Shown one piece after another: positions 20,043 to 31,450 of a DNA stretch of 64,000 bases. Both the position numbers and the translations under genes were made by a program. Position 1 is the stretch's first letter. Every line of letters starts with the position of its first letter. This stretch comes from Tenrec ecaudatus (lineage: Eukaryota > Chordata > Mammalia > Afrosoricida > Tenrecidae). The notes under the pieces were generated by a model. That model had not been told where the DNA came from. It did not search any database and saw nothing but the letters and a program-made list of their open reading frames with translations. Location of the stretch: positions 33,190 to 97,189 of the forward strand of contig NW_027459203.1 of NCBI RefSeq assembly GCF_050624435.1, in the 5' to 3' direction.

Positions 20043-23000
20043 CCCCTAGCCTTCAGGCTAGGGCACCCCTAGGCTTTAGGCTCCCCTAGGCTAAGGCTAG
20101 GGCTCCCCTAGCCTTCAGGCTAGGGCACCCCTAGGCTTTAGGCTAGGGCTCCCCTAGGCTAAGGCTAGGGCTCCCCTAGCCTTCAGGCTAGGGCACCCCT
20201 AGGCTTTAGGCTCCCCTAGGCTAAGGCTAGGGCTCCCCTAGCATTCAGGCTAGGGCACCCCTAGGCTTTAGGCTAGGGCTCCCCTAGGCTAAGGCTAGGG
20301 CTCCCCTAGCCTTCAGGCTAGGGCACCCCTAGGCTTTAGGCTCCCCTAGGCTAAAGCTAGGGCACCCCTAGCCTTCAGGCTAGGGCACCCCTAGGCTTTA
20401 GGCTAGGGCTCCCCTAGGCTAAGGCTAGGGCTCCCCTAGCCTTCAGGCTAGGGCACCCCTAGGCTTTAGGCTCCCCTAGGCTAAGGCTAGGGCTCCCCTA
20501 GCCTTCAGGCTAGGGCACCCCTAGGCTTTAGGCTAGGGCTCCCCTAGGCTAAGGCTAGGGCTCCCCTAGCCTTCAGGCTAGGGCACCCCTAGGCTTTAGG
20601 CTCCCCTAGGCTAAGGCTAGGGCTCCCGTAGCCTTCAGGCTAGGCCACCCCTAGGCTTTAGGCTAGGGCTCCCCTAGGCTAAGGCTAGGGCTCCCCTAGC
20701 CTTCAGGCTAGGGCACCCCTAGGCTTTAGGCTCCCCTAGGCTAAGGCTAGGGCTCCCCTAGCCTTCAGGCTAGGGCACCCCTAGGCTTTAGGCTCCCCTA
20801 GGCTAAGGCTAGGGCTCCCCTAGCCTTCAGGCTAGGGCACCCCTAGGCTTTAGGCTAGGGCTCCCCTAGGCTAAGGCTAGGGCTCCCCTAGCCTTCAGGC
20901 TAGGGCACCCCGAGGCTTTAGGCTCCCCTAGGCTAAGGCTAGGGCTCCCCTAGCCTTCAGGCTAGGGCACCCCTAGGCTTTAGGCTAGGGCACCCCTAGG
21001 CTAAGGCTAGGGCTCCCCTAGCCTTCAGGCTAGGGCACCCCTAGGCTTTAGGCTAGGGCACCCCTAGGCTAAGGCTAGGGCTCCCCTAGCCTTCAGGCTA
21101 GGGCACCCCTAGGCTTTAGGCTCCCCTAGGCTAAGGCTAGGGCTCCCCTAGCCTTCAGGCTATGGCACCCCTAGGCTTTAGGCTAGGGCTCCCCTAGGCT
21201 AAGGCTAGGGCTCCCCTAGCCTTCAGGCTAGGGCACCCCTAGGCTTTAGGCTCCCCTAGGCTAAGGCTAGGGCTCCCCTAGCCTTCAGGCTAGGGCACCC
21301 CTAGGCTTTAGGCTAGGGCCACCCTAGGCTAAGGCTAGGGCTCCCCTAGGCTTCAGGCTAGGGCACCCCTAGGCTTTAGGCTCCCCTAGGCTAAGGCTAG
21401 GGCTCCCCTAGCCTTCAGGCTAGGGCACCCCTAGGCTTTAGGCTAGGGCTCCCCTAGGCTAAGGCTAGGGCTCCCCTAGCCTTCAGGCTAGGGCACCCCT
21501 AGGCTTTAGGCTCCCCTAGGCTAAGGCTAGGGCTCCCCTAGCCTTCAGGCTAGGGCACCCCTAGGCTTTAGGCTAGGGCTCCCCTAGGCTAAGGCTAGGG
21601 CTCCCCTAGCCTTCAGGCTAGGGCACCCCTAGGCTTTAGGCTCCCCTAGGCTAAGGCTAGGGCTCCCCTAGCCTTCAGGCTAGGGCAGCCCTAGGCTTTA
21701 GGCTAGGGCTCCCCTAGGCTAAGGCTAGGGCTCCCCTAGCCTTCAGGCTAGGGCACCCCTAGGCTTTAGGCTAGGGCTCCCCTAGGCTAAGGCTAGGGCT
21801 CCCCTAGCCTTCAGGCTAGGGCACCCCTAGGCTTTAGGCTCCCCTAGGCTAAGGCTAGGGCTCCCCTAGCCTTCAGGCTAGGGCACCCCTAGGCTTTAGG
21901 CTAGGGCTCCCCTAGGCTAAGGCTAGGGCTCCCCTAGCCTTCAGGCTAGGGCACCCCTAGGCTTTAGGCTCCCCTAGGCTAAGGCTAGGGCTCCCCTAGC
22001 CTTCAGGCTAGGGCACCCCTAGGCTTTAGGCTAGGGCTCCCCTAGGCTAAGGCTAGGGCTCCCCTAGCCTTCAGGCAAGGGCAACCCTAGGCTTTAGGCT
22101 CCCCTAGGCTAAGGCTAGGGCTCCCCTAGCCTTCAGGCTAGGGCACCCCTAGGCTTTAGGCTAGGGCTCCCCTAGGCTAAGGCTAGGGCTCCCCTAGCCT
22201 TCAGGCTAGGGCACCCCTAGGCTTTAGGCTCCCCTAGGCTAAGGCTAGGGCTCCCCTAGCCTTCAGGCTAGGGCACCCCTAGGCTTTAGGCTAGGGCTCC
22301 CCTAGGCTAAGGCTAGGGCTCCCCTAGCCTTCAGGCTAGGACACCCCTAGGCTTTAGGCTCCCCTAGGCTAAGGCTAGGGCTCCCCTAGCCTTCAGGCTA
22401 GGGCACCCCTAGCCTACAGGCTGGGGCACCCCTAGGCTTTAGGCTCCCCTAGGCTAAGGCTAGGGCTCCCCTAGCCTTCAGGCTAGGGCACCCCTCTGCT
22501 TTAGGCTGGGGCTCCCCTAGGCTAAGGCTAGGGCTCCCCAAGCCTTCAGGCTAGGGCACCCCTAGGCTTTAGGCTAGGGCTCCCCTAGGCTAAGGCTAGG
22601 GCTCCCCTAGGCTAAGGCTAGGGCTCCCCTAGCCTTCAGGCTAGGGCACCCCTAGGCTTTAGGCTCCCCTAGGCTAAGGCTAGGGCTCCCCTAGCCTTCA
22701 GGCTAGGGCACCCCTAGGCTTTAGGCTAGGGCTCCCCTAGGCTAAGGCTAGGGCTCCCCTAGCCTTCAGGCTAGGGCACCCCTAGGCTTTAGGCTCCCCT
22801 AGGCTAATGCTAGGGCTCCCCTAGCCTTCAGGCTAGGGCACCCCTAGGCTTTAGGCTAGGGCTCCCCTAGGCTAAGGCTAGGGCTCCCCTATCCTTCAGG
22901 CTAGGGCACCCCTAGGCTTTAGGCTCCCCTAGGCTAAGGCTAGGGCTCCCCTAGCCTTCAGGCTAGGGCACCCCTAGGCTTTAGGCTCCCCTAGGCTAAG

Positions 23001-24302
23001 GCTAGGGCTCCCCTAGCCTTCAGGCTAGGGCACCCCTAGGCTTTAGGCTAGGGCTCCCCTAGGCTAAGGCTAGGGCTCCCCTAGCCTTCAGGCTAGGGCA
23101 CCCCTAGGCTTTAGGCTCCCCTAGGCTAAGGCTAGGGCTCCCCTAGCCTTCAGGCTAGGGCACCCCTAGGCTTTAGGCTAGGGCTCCCCTAGGCTAAGGC
23201 TAGGGCTCCCCTAGCCTTCAGGCTAGGGCACCCCTAGGCTTTAGGCTCCCCTAGGCTAAGGCTGGGGCTCCCCTAGCCTTCAGGCTTGGGCACTCCTAGG
23301 CTTTAGGCTAGGGCTCCCCTAGGCTAAGGCTAGGGCTCCCCTAGCCTTCAGGCTAGGGCACCCCTAGGCTTTAGGCTCCCCTAGGCTAAGGCTAGGGCTC
23401 CCCTAGCCTTCAGGCTAGGGCACCCCTAGGCTTTAGGCTAGGGCTCCCCTAGGCTAGGGCTAGGGCTCCCCTAGCCTTCAGGCTAGGGCACCCCTTGGCT
23501 TTAGGCTCCCCTAGGCTAAGGCTAGGGCTCCCCTAGCCTTCAGGCTAGGGCACCCCTAGGCTTTAGGCTAGGGCTCCCCTAGACTAAGGCTAGGGCTCCC
23601 CTAGCCTTCAGGCTAGGGCACCCCAGGCTTTAGGCTCCCCTAGGCTAAGGCTAGGGCTCCCCTAGCCTTCAGGCTAGGGCACCCCTAGGCTTTAGGCTAG
23701 GGCTCCCCTAGGCTAAGGCTAGGGCTCCCCTAGCCTTCAGGCTAGGGCACCCCTAGGCTTTAGGCTCCCCTAGGCTAAGGCTAGGGCACCCCTAGCCTGA
23801 AGGCTAGGGCACCCCTAGGCTTTAGGCTAGGGCTCCCCTAGGCTAAGGCTAGGGCTCCCCTAGCCTTCAGGCTAGGGCACCCCTAGGCTTTAGGCTCCCC
23901 TAGGCTAAGGCTAGGGCTCCCCTAGCCTTCAGGCTAGGGCACCCCTAGGCTTTAGGCTAGGGCTCCCCTAGGCTAAGGCTAGGGCTCCCCTAGCCTTCAG
24001 GCTAGGGCACCCCTAGGCTTTAGGCTCCCCTAGGCTAAGGCTAGGGCTCCCCTAGCCTTCAGGCTAGGGCACCCCTAGGCTTTAGGCTCCCCTAGGCTAA
24101 GGCTAGGGCTCCCCTAGCCTTCAGGCAAGGGCACCCCTAGGCTTTAGGCTCCCCTAGGCTAAGGCTAGGGCTCCCCTAGCCTTCAGGCTAGGGCACCCCT
24201 AGGCTTTAGGCTAGGGCTCCCCTAGGCTAAGGCTAGGGCTCCCCTAGCTTTCAGGCTAGGGCACCCCTAGGCTTTGGGCTCCCCTAGGCTAAGGCTAGGG
24301 CT
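17256..24302. repeat. Satellite block Eb (62/68-bp alternation), copy 1
   Basis: This has the same 130-bp dimer plan as Ea, about 7.05 kb. It includes the second half of the 1.48-kb duplication and the F island at 18601-18736. An irregular stretch at about 22405-22620 has cctacagg with ctggggca, cctctgcttt and a doubled m3. Other private variants include aaagctagggcacc at about 20353, taggccacc at about 20641, gctatggca at about 21160, cctgaagg at about 23797 and ctttgggct at about 24273. The consensus is CpG-free. No gene is seen on either strand. Confidence 0.94.
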
Positions 24303-25436
24303 CCCCTAGCCTTCAGGCTAGGGCACCCCTAGGCTTCAGGCTAGGGCTCCCCTAGGCCAAGGCTAGGGCTCCCCTAGCCTTCAGGCTAGGGCACCCCTAG
24401 GCTTCAGGCTAGGGCTCCCCTAGGCCAAGGCTAGGGCTCCCCTAGCCTTCAGGCTAGGGCACCCCTAGGCTTCAGGCTAGGGCTCCCCTAGGCCAAGGCT
24501 AGGGCTCCCCTAGCCTTCAGGCTAGGGCACCCCTAGGCTTCAGGCTAGGGCTCCCCTAGGCCAAGGCTAGGGCTCCCCTAGCCTTCAGGCTAGGGCACCC
24601 CTAGGCTTCAGGCTAGGGCTCCCCTAGGCCAAGGCTAGGGCTCCCCTAGCCTTCAGGCTAGGGCACCCCTAGGCTTCAGGCTAGGGCTCCCCTAGGCCAA
24701 GGCTAGGGCTCCCCTAGCCTTCAGGCTAGGGCACCCCTAGGCTTCAGGCTAGGGCTCCCCTAGGCCAAGGCTAGGGCTCCCCTAGCCTTCAGGCTAGGGC
24801 ACCCCTAGGCTTCAGGCTAGGGCTCCCCTAGGCCAAGGCTAGAGCTCCCCTAGCCTTCAGGCTAGGGCACCCCTAGGCTTCAGTCTAGGGCTCCCCTAGG
24901 CCAAGGCTAGGGCTCCCCTAGCCTTCAGGCTAGGGCACCCCTAGGCTTCAGGCTAGGGCTCCCCTAGGCCAAGGCTAGGGCTCCCCTAGCCTTCAGGCTA
25001 GGGCACCCCTAGGCTTCAGGCTAGGGCTCCCCTAGGCCAAGGCTAGGGCTCCCCTAGCCTTCAGGCTAGGGCACCCCTAGGCTTCAGGCTAGGGCTCCCC
25101 TAGGCCAAGGCTAGGGCTCCCCTAGCCTTCAGGCTAGGGCACCCCTAGGCTTCAGGCTAGGGCTCCCCTAGGCCAAGGCTAGGGCTCCCCTAGCCTTCAG
25201 GCTAGGGCACCCCTAGGCTTCAGGCTAGGGCTCCCCTAGGCCAAGGCTAGGGCTCCCCTAGCCTTCAGGCTAGGGCACCCCTAGGCTTCAGGCTAGGGCT
25301 CCCCTAGGCCAAGGCTAGGGCTCCCCTAGCCTTCAGGCTAGGGCACCCCTAGGCTTCAGGCTAGGGCTCCCCTAGGCCAAGGCTAGGGCTCCCCTAGCCT
25401 TCAGGCTAGGGCACCCCTAGGCTTCAGGCTAGGGCA
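24303..25436. repeat. Satellite block F, second F block of copy 1 (16 units plus partial)
   Basis: 1134 bp equals 16 x 68 plus a final m1 and m2 (46 bp). The units are almost identical; variants noticed are ctagagct at about 24840 and cagtctagg at about 24882. The block ends inside a unit, at the boundary between m2 and m3, where it passes directly into an A-type short m2 at 25437. This F block is more homogeneous than the one at 16055-17255. Confidence 0.94.
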
Positions 25437-28400
25437 CCCCTAGGCTCTAGGCTCCCCTAGGCTAAGGCTCGGGCTCCCCTAGCCTTCAGGCTAGGGCACC
25501 CCTAGGCTCTAGGCTCCCCTAGGCTAAGGCTCGGGCTCCCCTAGCCTTCAGGCTAGGGCACCCCTAGGCTCTAGGCTCCCCTAGGCTAAGGCTCGGGCTC
25601 CCCTAGCCTTCAGGCTAGGGCACCCCTAGGCTCTAGGCTCCCCTAGGCTAAGGCTCGGGCTCCCCTAGCCTTCAGGCTAGGGCACCCCTAGGCTCTAGGC
25701 TCCCCTAGGCTAAGGCTCGGGCTCCCCTAGCCTTCAGGCTAGGGCACCCCTAGGCTCTAGGCTCCCCTAGGCTAAGGCTCGGGCTCCCCTAGCCTTCAGG
25801 CTAGGGCACCCCTAGGCTCTAGGCTCCCCTAGGCTAAGGCTCGGGCTCCCCTAGCCTTCAGGCTAGGGCACCCCTAGGCTCTAGGCTCCCCTAGGCTAAG
25901 GCTCGGGCTCCCCTAGCCTTCAGGCTAGGGCACCCCTAGGCTCTAGGCTCCCCTAGGCTAAGGCTCGGGCTCCCCTAGCCTTCAGGCTAGGGCACCCCTA
26001 GGCTCTAGGCTCCCCTAGGCTAAGGCTCGGGCTCCCCTAGCCTTCAGGCTAGGGCACCCCTAGGCTCTAGGCACCCCTAGGCTAAGGCTCGGGCTCCCCT
26101 AGCCTTCAGGCTAGGGCACCCCTAGGCTCTAGGCTCCCCTAGGCTAAGGCTCGGGCTCCCCTAGCCTTCAGGCTAGGGCACCCCTAGGCTCTAGGCTCCC
26201 CTAGGCTAAGGCTCGGGCTCCCCTAGCCTTCAGGCTAGGGCACCCCTAGGCTCTAGGCTCCCCTAGGCTAAGGCTCGGGCTCCCCTAGCCTTCAGGCTAG
26301 GGCACCCCTAGGCTCTAGGCTCCCCTAGGCTAAGGCTCGGGCTCCCCTAGCCTTCAGGCTAGGGCACCCCTAGGCTCTAGGCTCCCCTAGGCTAAGGCTC
26401 GGGCTCCCCTAGCCTTCAGGCTAGGGCACCCCTAGGCTCTAGGCTCCCCTAGGCTAAGGCTCGGGCTCCCCTAGCCTTCAGGCTAGGGCACCCCTAGGCT
26501 CTAGGCTCCCCTAGGCTAAGGCTCGGGCTCCCCTAGCCTTCAGGCTAGGGCACCCCTAGGCTCTAGGCTCCCCTAGGCTAAGGCTCGGGCTCCCCTAGCC
26601 TTCAGGCTAGGGCACCCCTAGGCTCTAGGCTCCCCTAGGCTAAGGCTCGGGCTCCCCTAGCCTTCAGGCTAGGGCACCCCTAGGCTCTAGGCTCCCCTAG
26701 GCTAAGGCTCGGGCTCCCCTAGCCTTCAGGCTAGGGCACCCCTAGGCTCTAGGCTCCCCTAGGCTAAGGCTCGGGCTCCCCTAGCCTTCAGGCTAGGGCA
26801 CCCCTAGGCTCTAGGCTCCCCTAGGCTAAGGCTCGGGCTCCCCTAGCCTTCAGGCTAGGGCACCCCTAGGCTCTAGGCTCCCCTAGGCTAAGGCTCGGGC
26901 TCCCCTAGCCTTCAGGCTAGGGCACCCCTAGGCTCTAGGCTCCCCTAGGCTAAGGCTCGGGCTCCCCTAGCCTTCAGGCTAGGGCACCCCTAGGCTCTAG
27001 GCTCCCCTAGGCTAAGGCTCGGGCTCCCCTAGCCTTCAGGCTAGGGCACCCCTAGGCTCTAGGCTCCCCTAGGCTAAGGCTCGGGCTCCCCTAGCCTTCA
27101 GGCTAGGGCACCCCTAGGCTCTAGGCTTCCCGAGGCTAAGGCTCGGGCTCCCCTAGCCTTCAGGCTAGGGCACCCCTAGGCTCTAGGCTCCCCTAGGCTA
27201 AGGCTCGGGCTCCCCTAGCCTTCAGGCTAGGGCACCCCTAGGCTCTAGGCTCCCCTAGCCTAAGGCTCGGGCTCCCCTAGCCTTCAGGCTAGGGCACCCC
27301 TAGGCTCTAGGCTCCCCTAGCCTAAGGCTCGGGCTCCCCTAGCCTTCAGGCTAGGGCACCCCTAGGCTCTAGGCTCCCCTAGGCTAAGGCTCGGGCTCCC
27401 CTAGCCTTCAGGCTAGGGCACCCCTAGGCTCTAGGCTCCCCTAGGCTAAGGCTCGGGCTCCCCTAGCCTTCAGGCTAGGGCACCCCTAGGCTCTAGGCTC
27501 CCCTAGGCTAAGGCTCGGGCTCCCCTAGCCTTCAGGCTAGGGCACCCCTAGGCTCTAGGCTCCCCGAGGCTAAGGCTCGGGCTCCCCTAGCCTTCAGGCT
27601 AGGGCACCCCTAGGCTCTAGGCTCCCCGAGGCTAAGGCTCGGGCTCCCCTAGCCTTCAGGCTAGGGCACCCCTAGGCTCTAGGCTCCCCGAGGCTAAGGC
27701 TCGGGCTCCCCTAGCCTTCAGGCTAGGGCACCCCTAGGCTCTAGGCTCCCCGAGGCTAAGGCTCGGGCTCCCCTAGCCTTCAGGCTAGGGCACCCCTAGG
27801 CTCTAGGCTCCCCGAGCCTAAGGCTCGGGCTCCCCTAGCCTTCAGGCTAGGGCACCCCTAGGCTCTAGGCTCCCCTAGCCTAAGGCTCGGGCTCCCCTAG
27901 CCTTCAGGCTAGGGCACCCCTAGGCTCTAGGCTCCCCTAGGCCTAAGGCTCGGGCTCCCCTAGCCTTCAGGCTAGGGCACCCCTAGGCTCTAGGCTCCCC
28001 TAGGCTAAGGCTCGGGCTCCCCTAGCCTTCAGGCTAGGGCACCCCTAGGCTCTAGGCTCCCCTAGGCTAAGGCTCGGGCTCCCCTAGCCTTCAGGCTAGG
28101 GCACCCCTAGGCTCTAGGCTCCCCTAGGCTAAGGCTCGGGCTCCCCTAGCCTTCAGGCTAGGGCACCCCTAGGCTCTAGGCTCCCCTAGGCTAAGGCTCG
28201 GGCTCCCCTAGCCTTCAGGCTAGGGCACCCCTAGGCTCTAGGCTCCCCTAGGCTAAGGCTCGGGCTCCCCTAGCCTTCAGGCTAGGGCACCCCTAGGCTC
28301 TAGGCTCCCCTAGGCTAAGGCTCGGGCTCCCCTAGCCTTCAGGCTAGGGCACCCCTAGGCTCTAGGCTCCCCTAGGCTAAGGCTCGGGCTCCCCTAGCCT

Positions 28401-30746
28401 TCAGGCTAGGGCACCCCTAGGCTCTAGGCTCCCCTAGGCTAAGGCTCGGGCTCCCCTAGCCTTCAGGCTAGGGCACCCCTAGGCTCTAGGCTCCCCTAGG
28501 CTAAGGCTCGGGCTCCCCTAGCCTTCAGGCTAGGGCACCCCTAGGCTCTAGGCTCCCCTAGGCTAAGGCTCGGGCTCCCCTAGCCTTCAGGCTAGGGCAC
28601 CCCTAGGCTCTAGGCTCCCCTAGGCTAAGGCTCGGGCTCCCCTAGCCTTCAGGCTAGGGCACCCCTAGGCTCTAGGCTCCCCTAGGCTAAGGCTCGGGCT
28701 CCCCTAGCCTTCAGGCTAGGGCACCCCTAGGCTCTAGGCTCCCCTAGGCTAAGGCTCGGGCTCCCCTAGCCTTCAGGCTAGGGCACCCCTAGGCTCTAGG
28801 CTCCCCTAGGCTAAGGCTCGGGCTCCCCTAGCCTTCAGGCTAGGGCACCCCTAGGCTCTAGGCTCCCCTAGGCTAAGGCTCGGGCTCCCCTAGCCTTCAG
28901 GCTAGGGCACCCCTAGGCTCTAGGCTCCCCTAGGCTAAGGCTCGGGCTCCCCTAGCCTTCAGGCTAGGGCACCCCTAGGCTCTAGGCTCCCCTAGGCTAA
29001 GGCTCGGGCTCCCCTAGCCTTCAGGCTAGGGCACCCCTAGGCTCTAGGCTCCCCTAGGCTAAGGCTCGGGCTCCCCTAGCCTTCAGGCTAGGGCACCCCT
29101 AGGCTCTAGGCTCCCCTAGGCTAAGGCTCGGGCTCCCCTAGCCTTCAGGCTAGGGCACCCCTAGGCTCTAGGCTCCCCTAGGCTAAGGCTCGGGCTCCCC
29201 TAGCCTTCAGGCTAGGGCACCCCTAGGCTCTAGGCTCCCCTAGGCTAAGGCTCGGGCTCCCCTAGCCTTCAGGCTAGGGCACCCCTAGGCTCTAGGCTCC
29301 CCTAGGCTAAGGCTCGGGCTCCCCTAGCCTTCAGGCTAGGGCACCCCTAGGCTCTAGGCTCCCCTAGGCTAAGGCTCGGGCTCCCCTAGCCTTCAGGCTA
29401 GGGCACCCCTAGGCTCTAGGCTCCCCTAGGCTAAGGCTCGGGCTCCCCTAGCCTTCAGGCTAGGGCACCCCTAGGCTCTAGGCTCCCCTAGGCTAAGGCT
29501 CGGGCTCCCCTAGCCTTCAGGCTAGGGCACCCCTAGGCTCTAGGCTCCCCTAGGCTAAGGCTCGGGCTCCCCTAGCCTTCAGGCTAGGGCACCCCTAGGC
29601 TCTAGGCTCCCCTAGGCTAAGGCTCGGGCTCCCCTAGCCTTCAGGCTAGGGCACCCCTAGGCTCTAGGCTCCCCTAGGCTAAGGCTCGGGCTCCCCTAGC
29701 CTTCAGGCTAGGGCACCCCTAGGCTCTAGGCTCCCCTAGGCTAAGGCTCGGGCTCCCCTAGCCTTCAGGCTAGGGCACCCCTAGGCTCTAGGCTCCCCTA
29801 GGCTAAGGCTCGGGCTCCCCTAGCCTTCAGGCTAGGGCACCCCTAGGCTCTAGGCTCCCCTAGGCTAAGGCTCGGGCTCCCCTAGCCTTCAGGCTAGGGC
29901 ACCCCTAGGCTCTAGGCTCCCCTAGGCTAAGGCTCGGGCTCCCCTAGCCTTCAGGCTAGGGCACCCCTAGGCTCTAGGCTCCCCTAGGCTAAGGCTCGGG
30001 CTCCCCTAGCCTTCAGGCTAGGGCACCCCTAGGCTCTAGGCTCCCCTAGGCTAAGGCTCGGGCTCCCCTAGCCTTCAGGCTAGGGCACCCCTAGGCTCTA
30101 GGCTCCCCTAGGCTAAGGCTCGGGCTCCCCTAGCCTTCAGGCTAGGGCACCCCTAGGCTCTAGGCTCCCCTAGGCTAAGGCTCGGGCTCCCCTAGCCTTC
30201 AGGCTAGGGCACCCCTAGGCTCTAGGCTCCCCTAGGCTAAGGCTCGGGCTCCCCTAGCCTTCAGGCTAGGGCACCCCTAGGCTCTAGGCTCCCCTAGGCT
30301 AAGGCTCGGGCTCCCCTAGCCTTCAGGCTAGGGCACCCCTAGGCTCTAGGCTCCCCTAGGCTAAGGCTCGGGCTCCCCTAGCCTTCAGGCTAGGGCACCC
30401 CTAGGCTCTAGGCTCCCCTAGGCTAAGGCTCGGGCTCCCCTAGCCTTCAGGCTAGGGCACCCCTAGGCTCTAGGCTCCCCTAGGCTAAGGCTCGGGCTCC
30501 CCTAGCCTTCAGGCTAGGGCACCCCTAGGCTCTAGGCTCCCCTAGGCTAAGGCTCGGGCTCCCCTAGCCTTCAGGCTAGGGCACCCCTAGGCTCTAGGCT
30601 CCCCTAGGCTAAGGCTAGGGCTCCCCTAGCCTTCAGGCTAGGGCACCCCTAGGCTCTAGGCTCCCCTAGGCTAAGGCTAGGGCTCCCCTAGCCTTCAGGC
30701 TAGGGCACCCCTAGGCTCTAGTCTCCCCTAGGCTAAGGCTAGGGCT
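25437..30746. repeat. Satellite block A (62-bp unit, 85 units), copy 1
   Basis: 5310 bp equals a 39-bp partial unit (m2+m3), 85 x 62 bp and one inserted base. The unit is m1, 17-bp m2 gctctagg, and m3 with aaggctcggg. GC is about 66% with one CpG per unit. It is strikingly uniform: long runs of units are identical. Variants cluster at about 27130-27940: cccgagg at 27132, tagccta at 27256 and 27318, four gaggcta units at 27566/27628/27690/27752, gagccta at 27814, tagccta at 27876, taggccta at 27938. Another variant is gcacccctag at 26071. From 30611 m3 changes to ctaggg for the last units before block B. Confidence 0.96.
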
Positions 30747-31395
30747 CCCCTAGCCTTCAGGCTAGGGCACCCCTAGGCCCTAGGCTCCCCTAGGCTCCCC
30801 TAGGCTAAGGCTTGGGCTGCCCTAGCCTTCAGGCTAGGGCACCCCTAGGCCCTAGGCTCCCCTAGGCTCCCCTAGGCTAAGGCTAGGGCTGCCCTAGCCT
30901 TCAGGCTAGGGCACCCCTAGGCCCTAGGCTCCCCTAGGCTCCCCTAGGCTAAGGCTAGGGCTGCCCTAGCCTTCAGGCTAGGGCACCCCTAGGCCCTAGG
31001 CTCCCCTAGGCTCCCCCAGGCTAAGGCTAGGGCTGCCCTAGCCTTCAGGCTAGGGCACCCCTAGGCCCTAGGCTCCCCTAGGCTCCCCTAGGCTAAGGCT
31101 AGGGCTGCCCTAGCCTTCAGGCTAGGGCACCCCTAGGCCCTAGGCTCCCCTAGGCTCCCCTAGGCTAAGGCTAGGGCTGCCCTAGCCTTCAGGCTAGGGC
31201 ACCCCTAGGCCCTAGGCTCCCCTAGGCTCCCCTAGGCTCCCCTAGGCTAAGGCTAGGGCTGCCCTAGCCTTCAGGCTAGGGCACCCCTAGGCCGTAGGCT
31301 CCCCTAGGCTCCCCTAGGCTAAGGCTAGGGCTGCCCTAGCCTTCAGGCTAGGGCACCCCTAGGCCCTAGGCTCCCCTAGGCTAAGGCTAGGGCTG
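30747..31395. repeat. Satellite block B (72-bp unit), copy 2
   Basis: Nine units match 310-958 with a constant offset of 30,437 bp. They include the cttggg first unit, the cccccagg variant, the 82-bp unit with an extra decamer, gccgtagg at 31291 and the final 62-bp unit. I see no difference from copy 1. Confidence 0.94.
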
Positions 31396-31450
31396 CCCTG
31401 GGGCTGCCTAGGCTTTAGGCTCGGGCCCCCCTAGGCTAAGGCTAGGGCGG
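31396..31450. repeat. B/C seam, copy 2
   Basis: It has the same truncated m1 (ccctggggctgcc) joined to C-type m2 and m3 as at 959-1013. Exact preservation marks the same ancestral breakpoint. Confidence 0.9.

Larger units (their letters stand above)
310..30746. repeat. 30.4-kb higher-order repeat, copy 1 (blocks B-C-D-Ea-F-Eb-F-A)
   Basis: This is a complete copy of the long-range repeat, 30,437 bp from the start of one B block to the next. Rare variants recur in the next copy at a constant offset of about 30,437 bp through block C to about 5.5 kb, then about 30,233 bp. Examples are gccgtagg at 854/31291, cctccctagg at 1601/32038, gcccgagcc at about 2578/33016, ccccttagct at 4481, and tttaagctcc at 8111/38344. 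Shared private variants at fixed phase show duplication of the whole segment. The starting point is arbitrary; I placed it at the first B unit. It resembles higher-order repeat organisation of eukaryotic satellites but is much longer than typical alpha-satellite periods. Confidence 0.95.
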
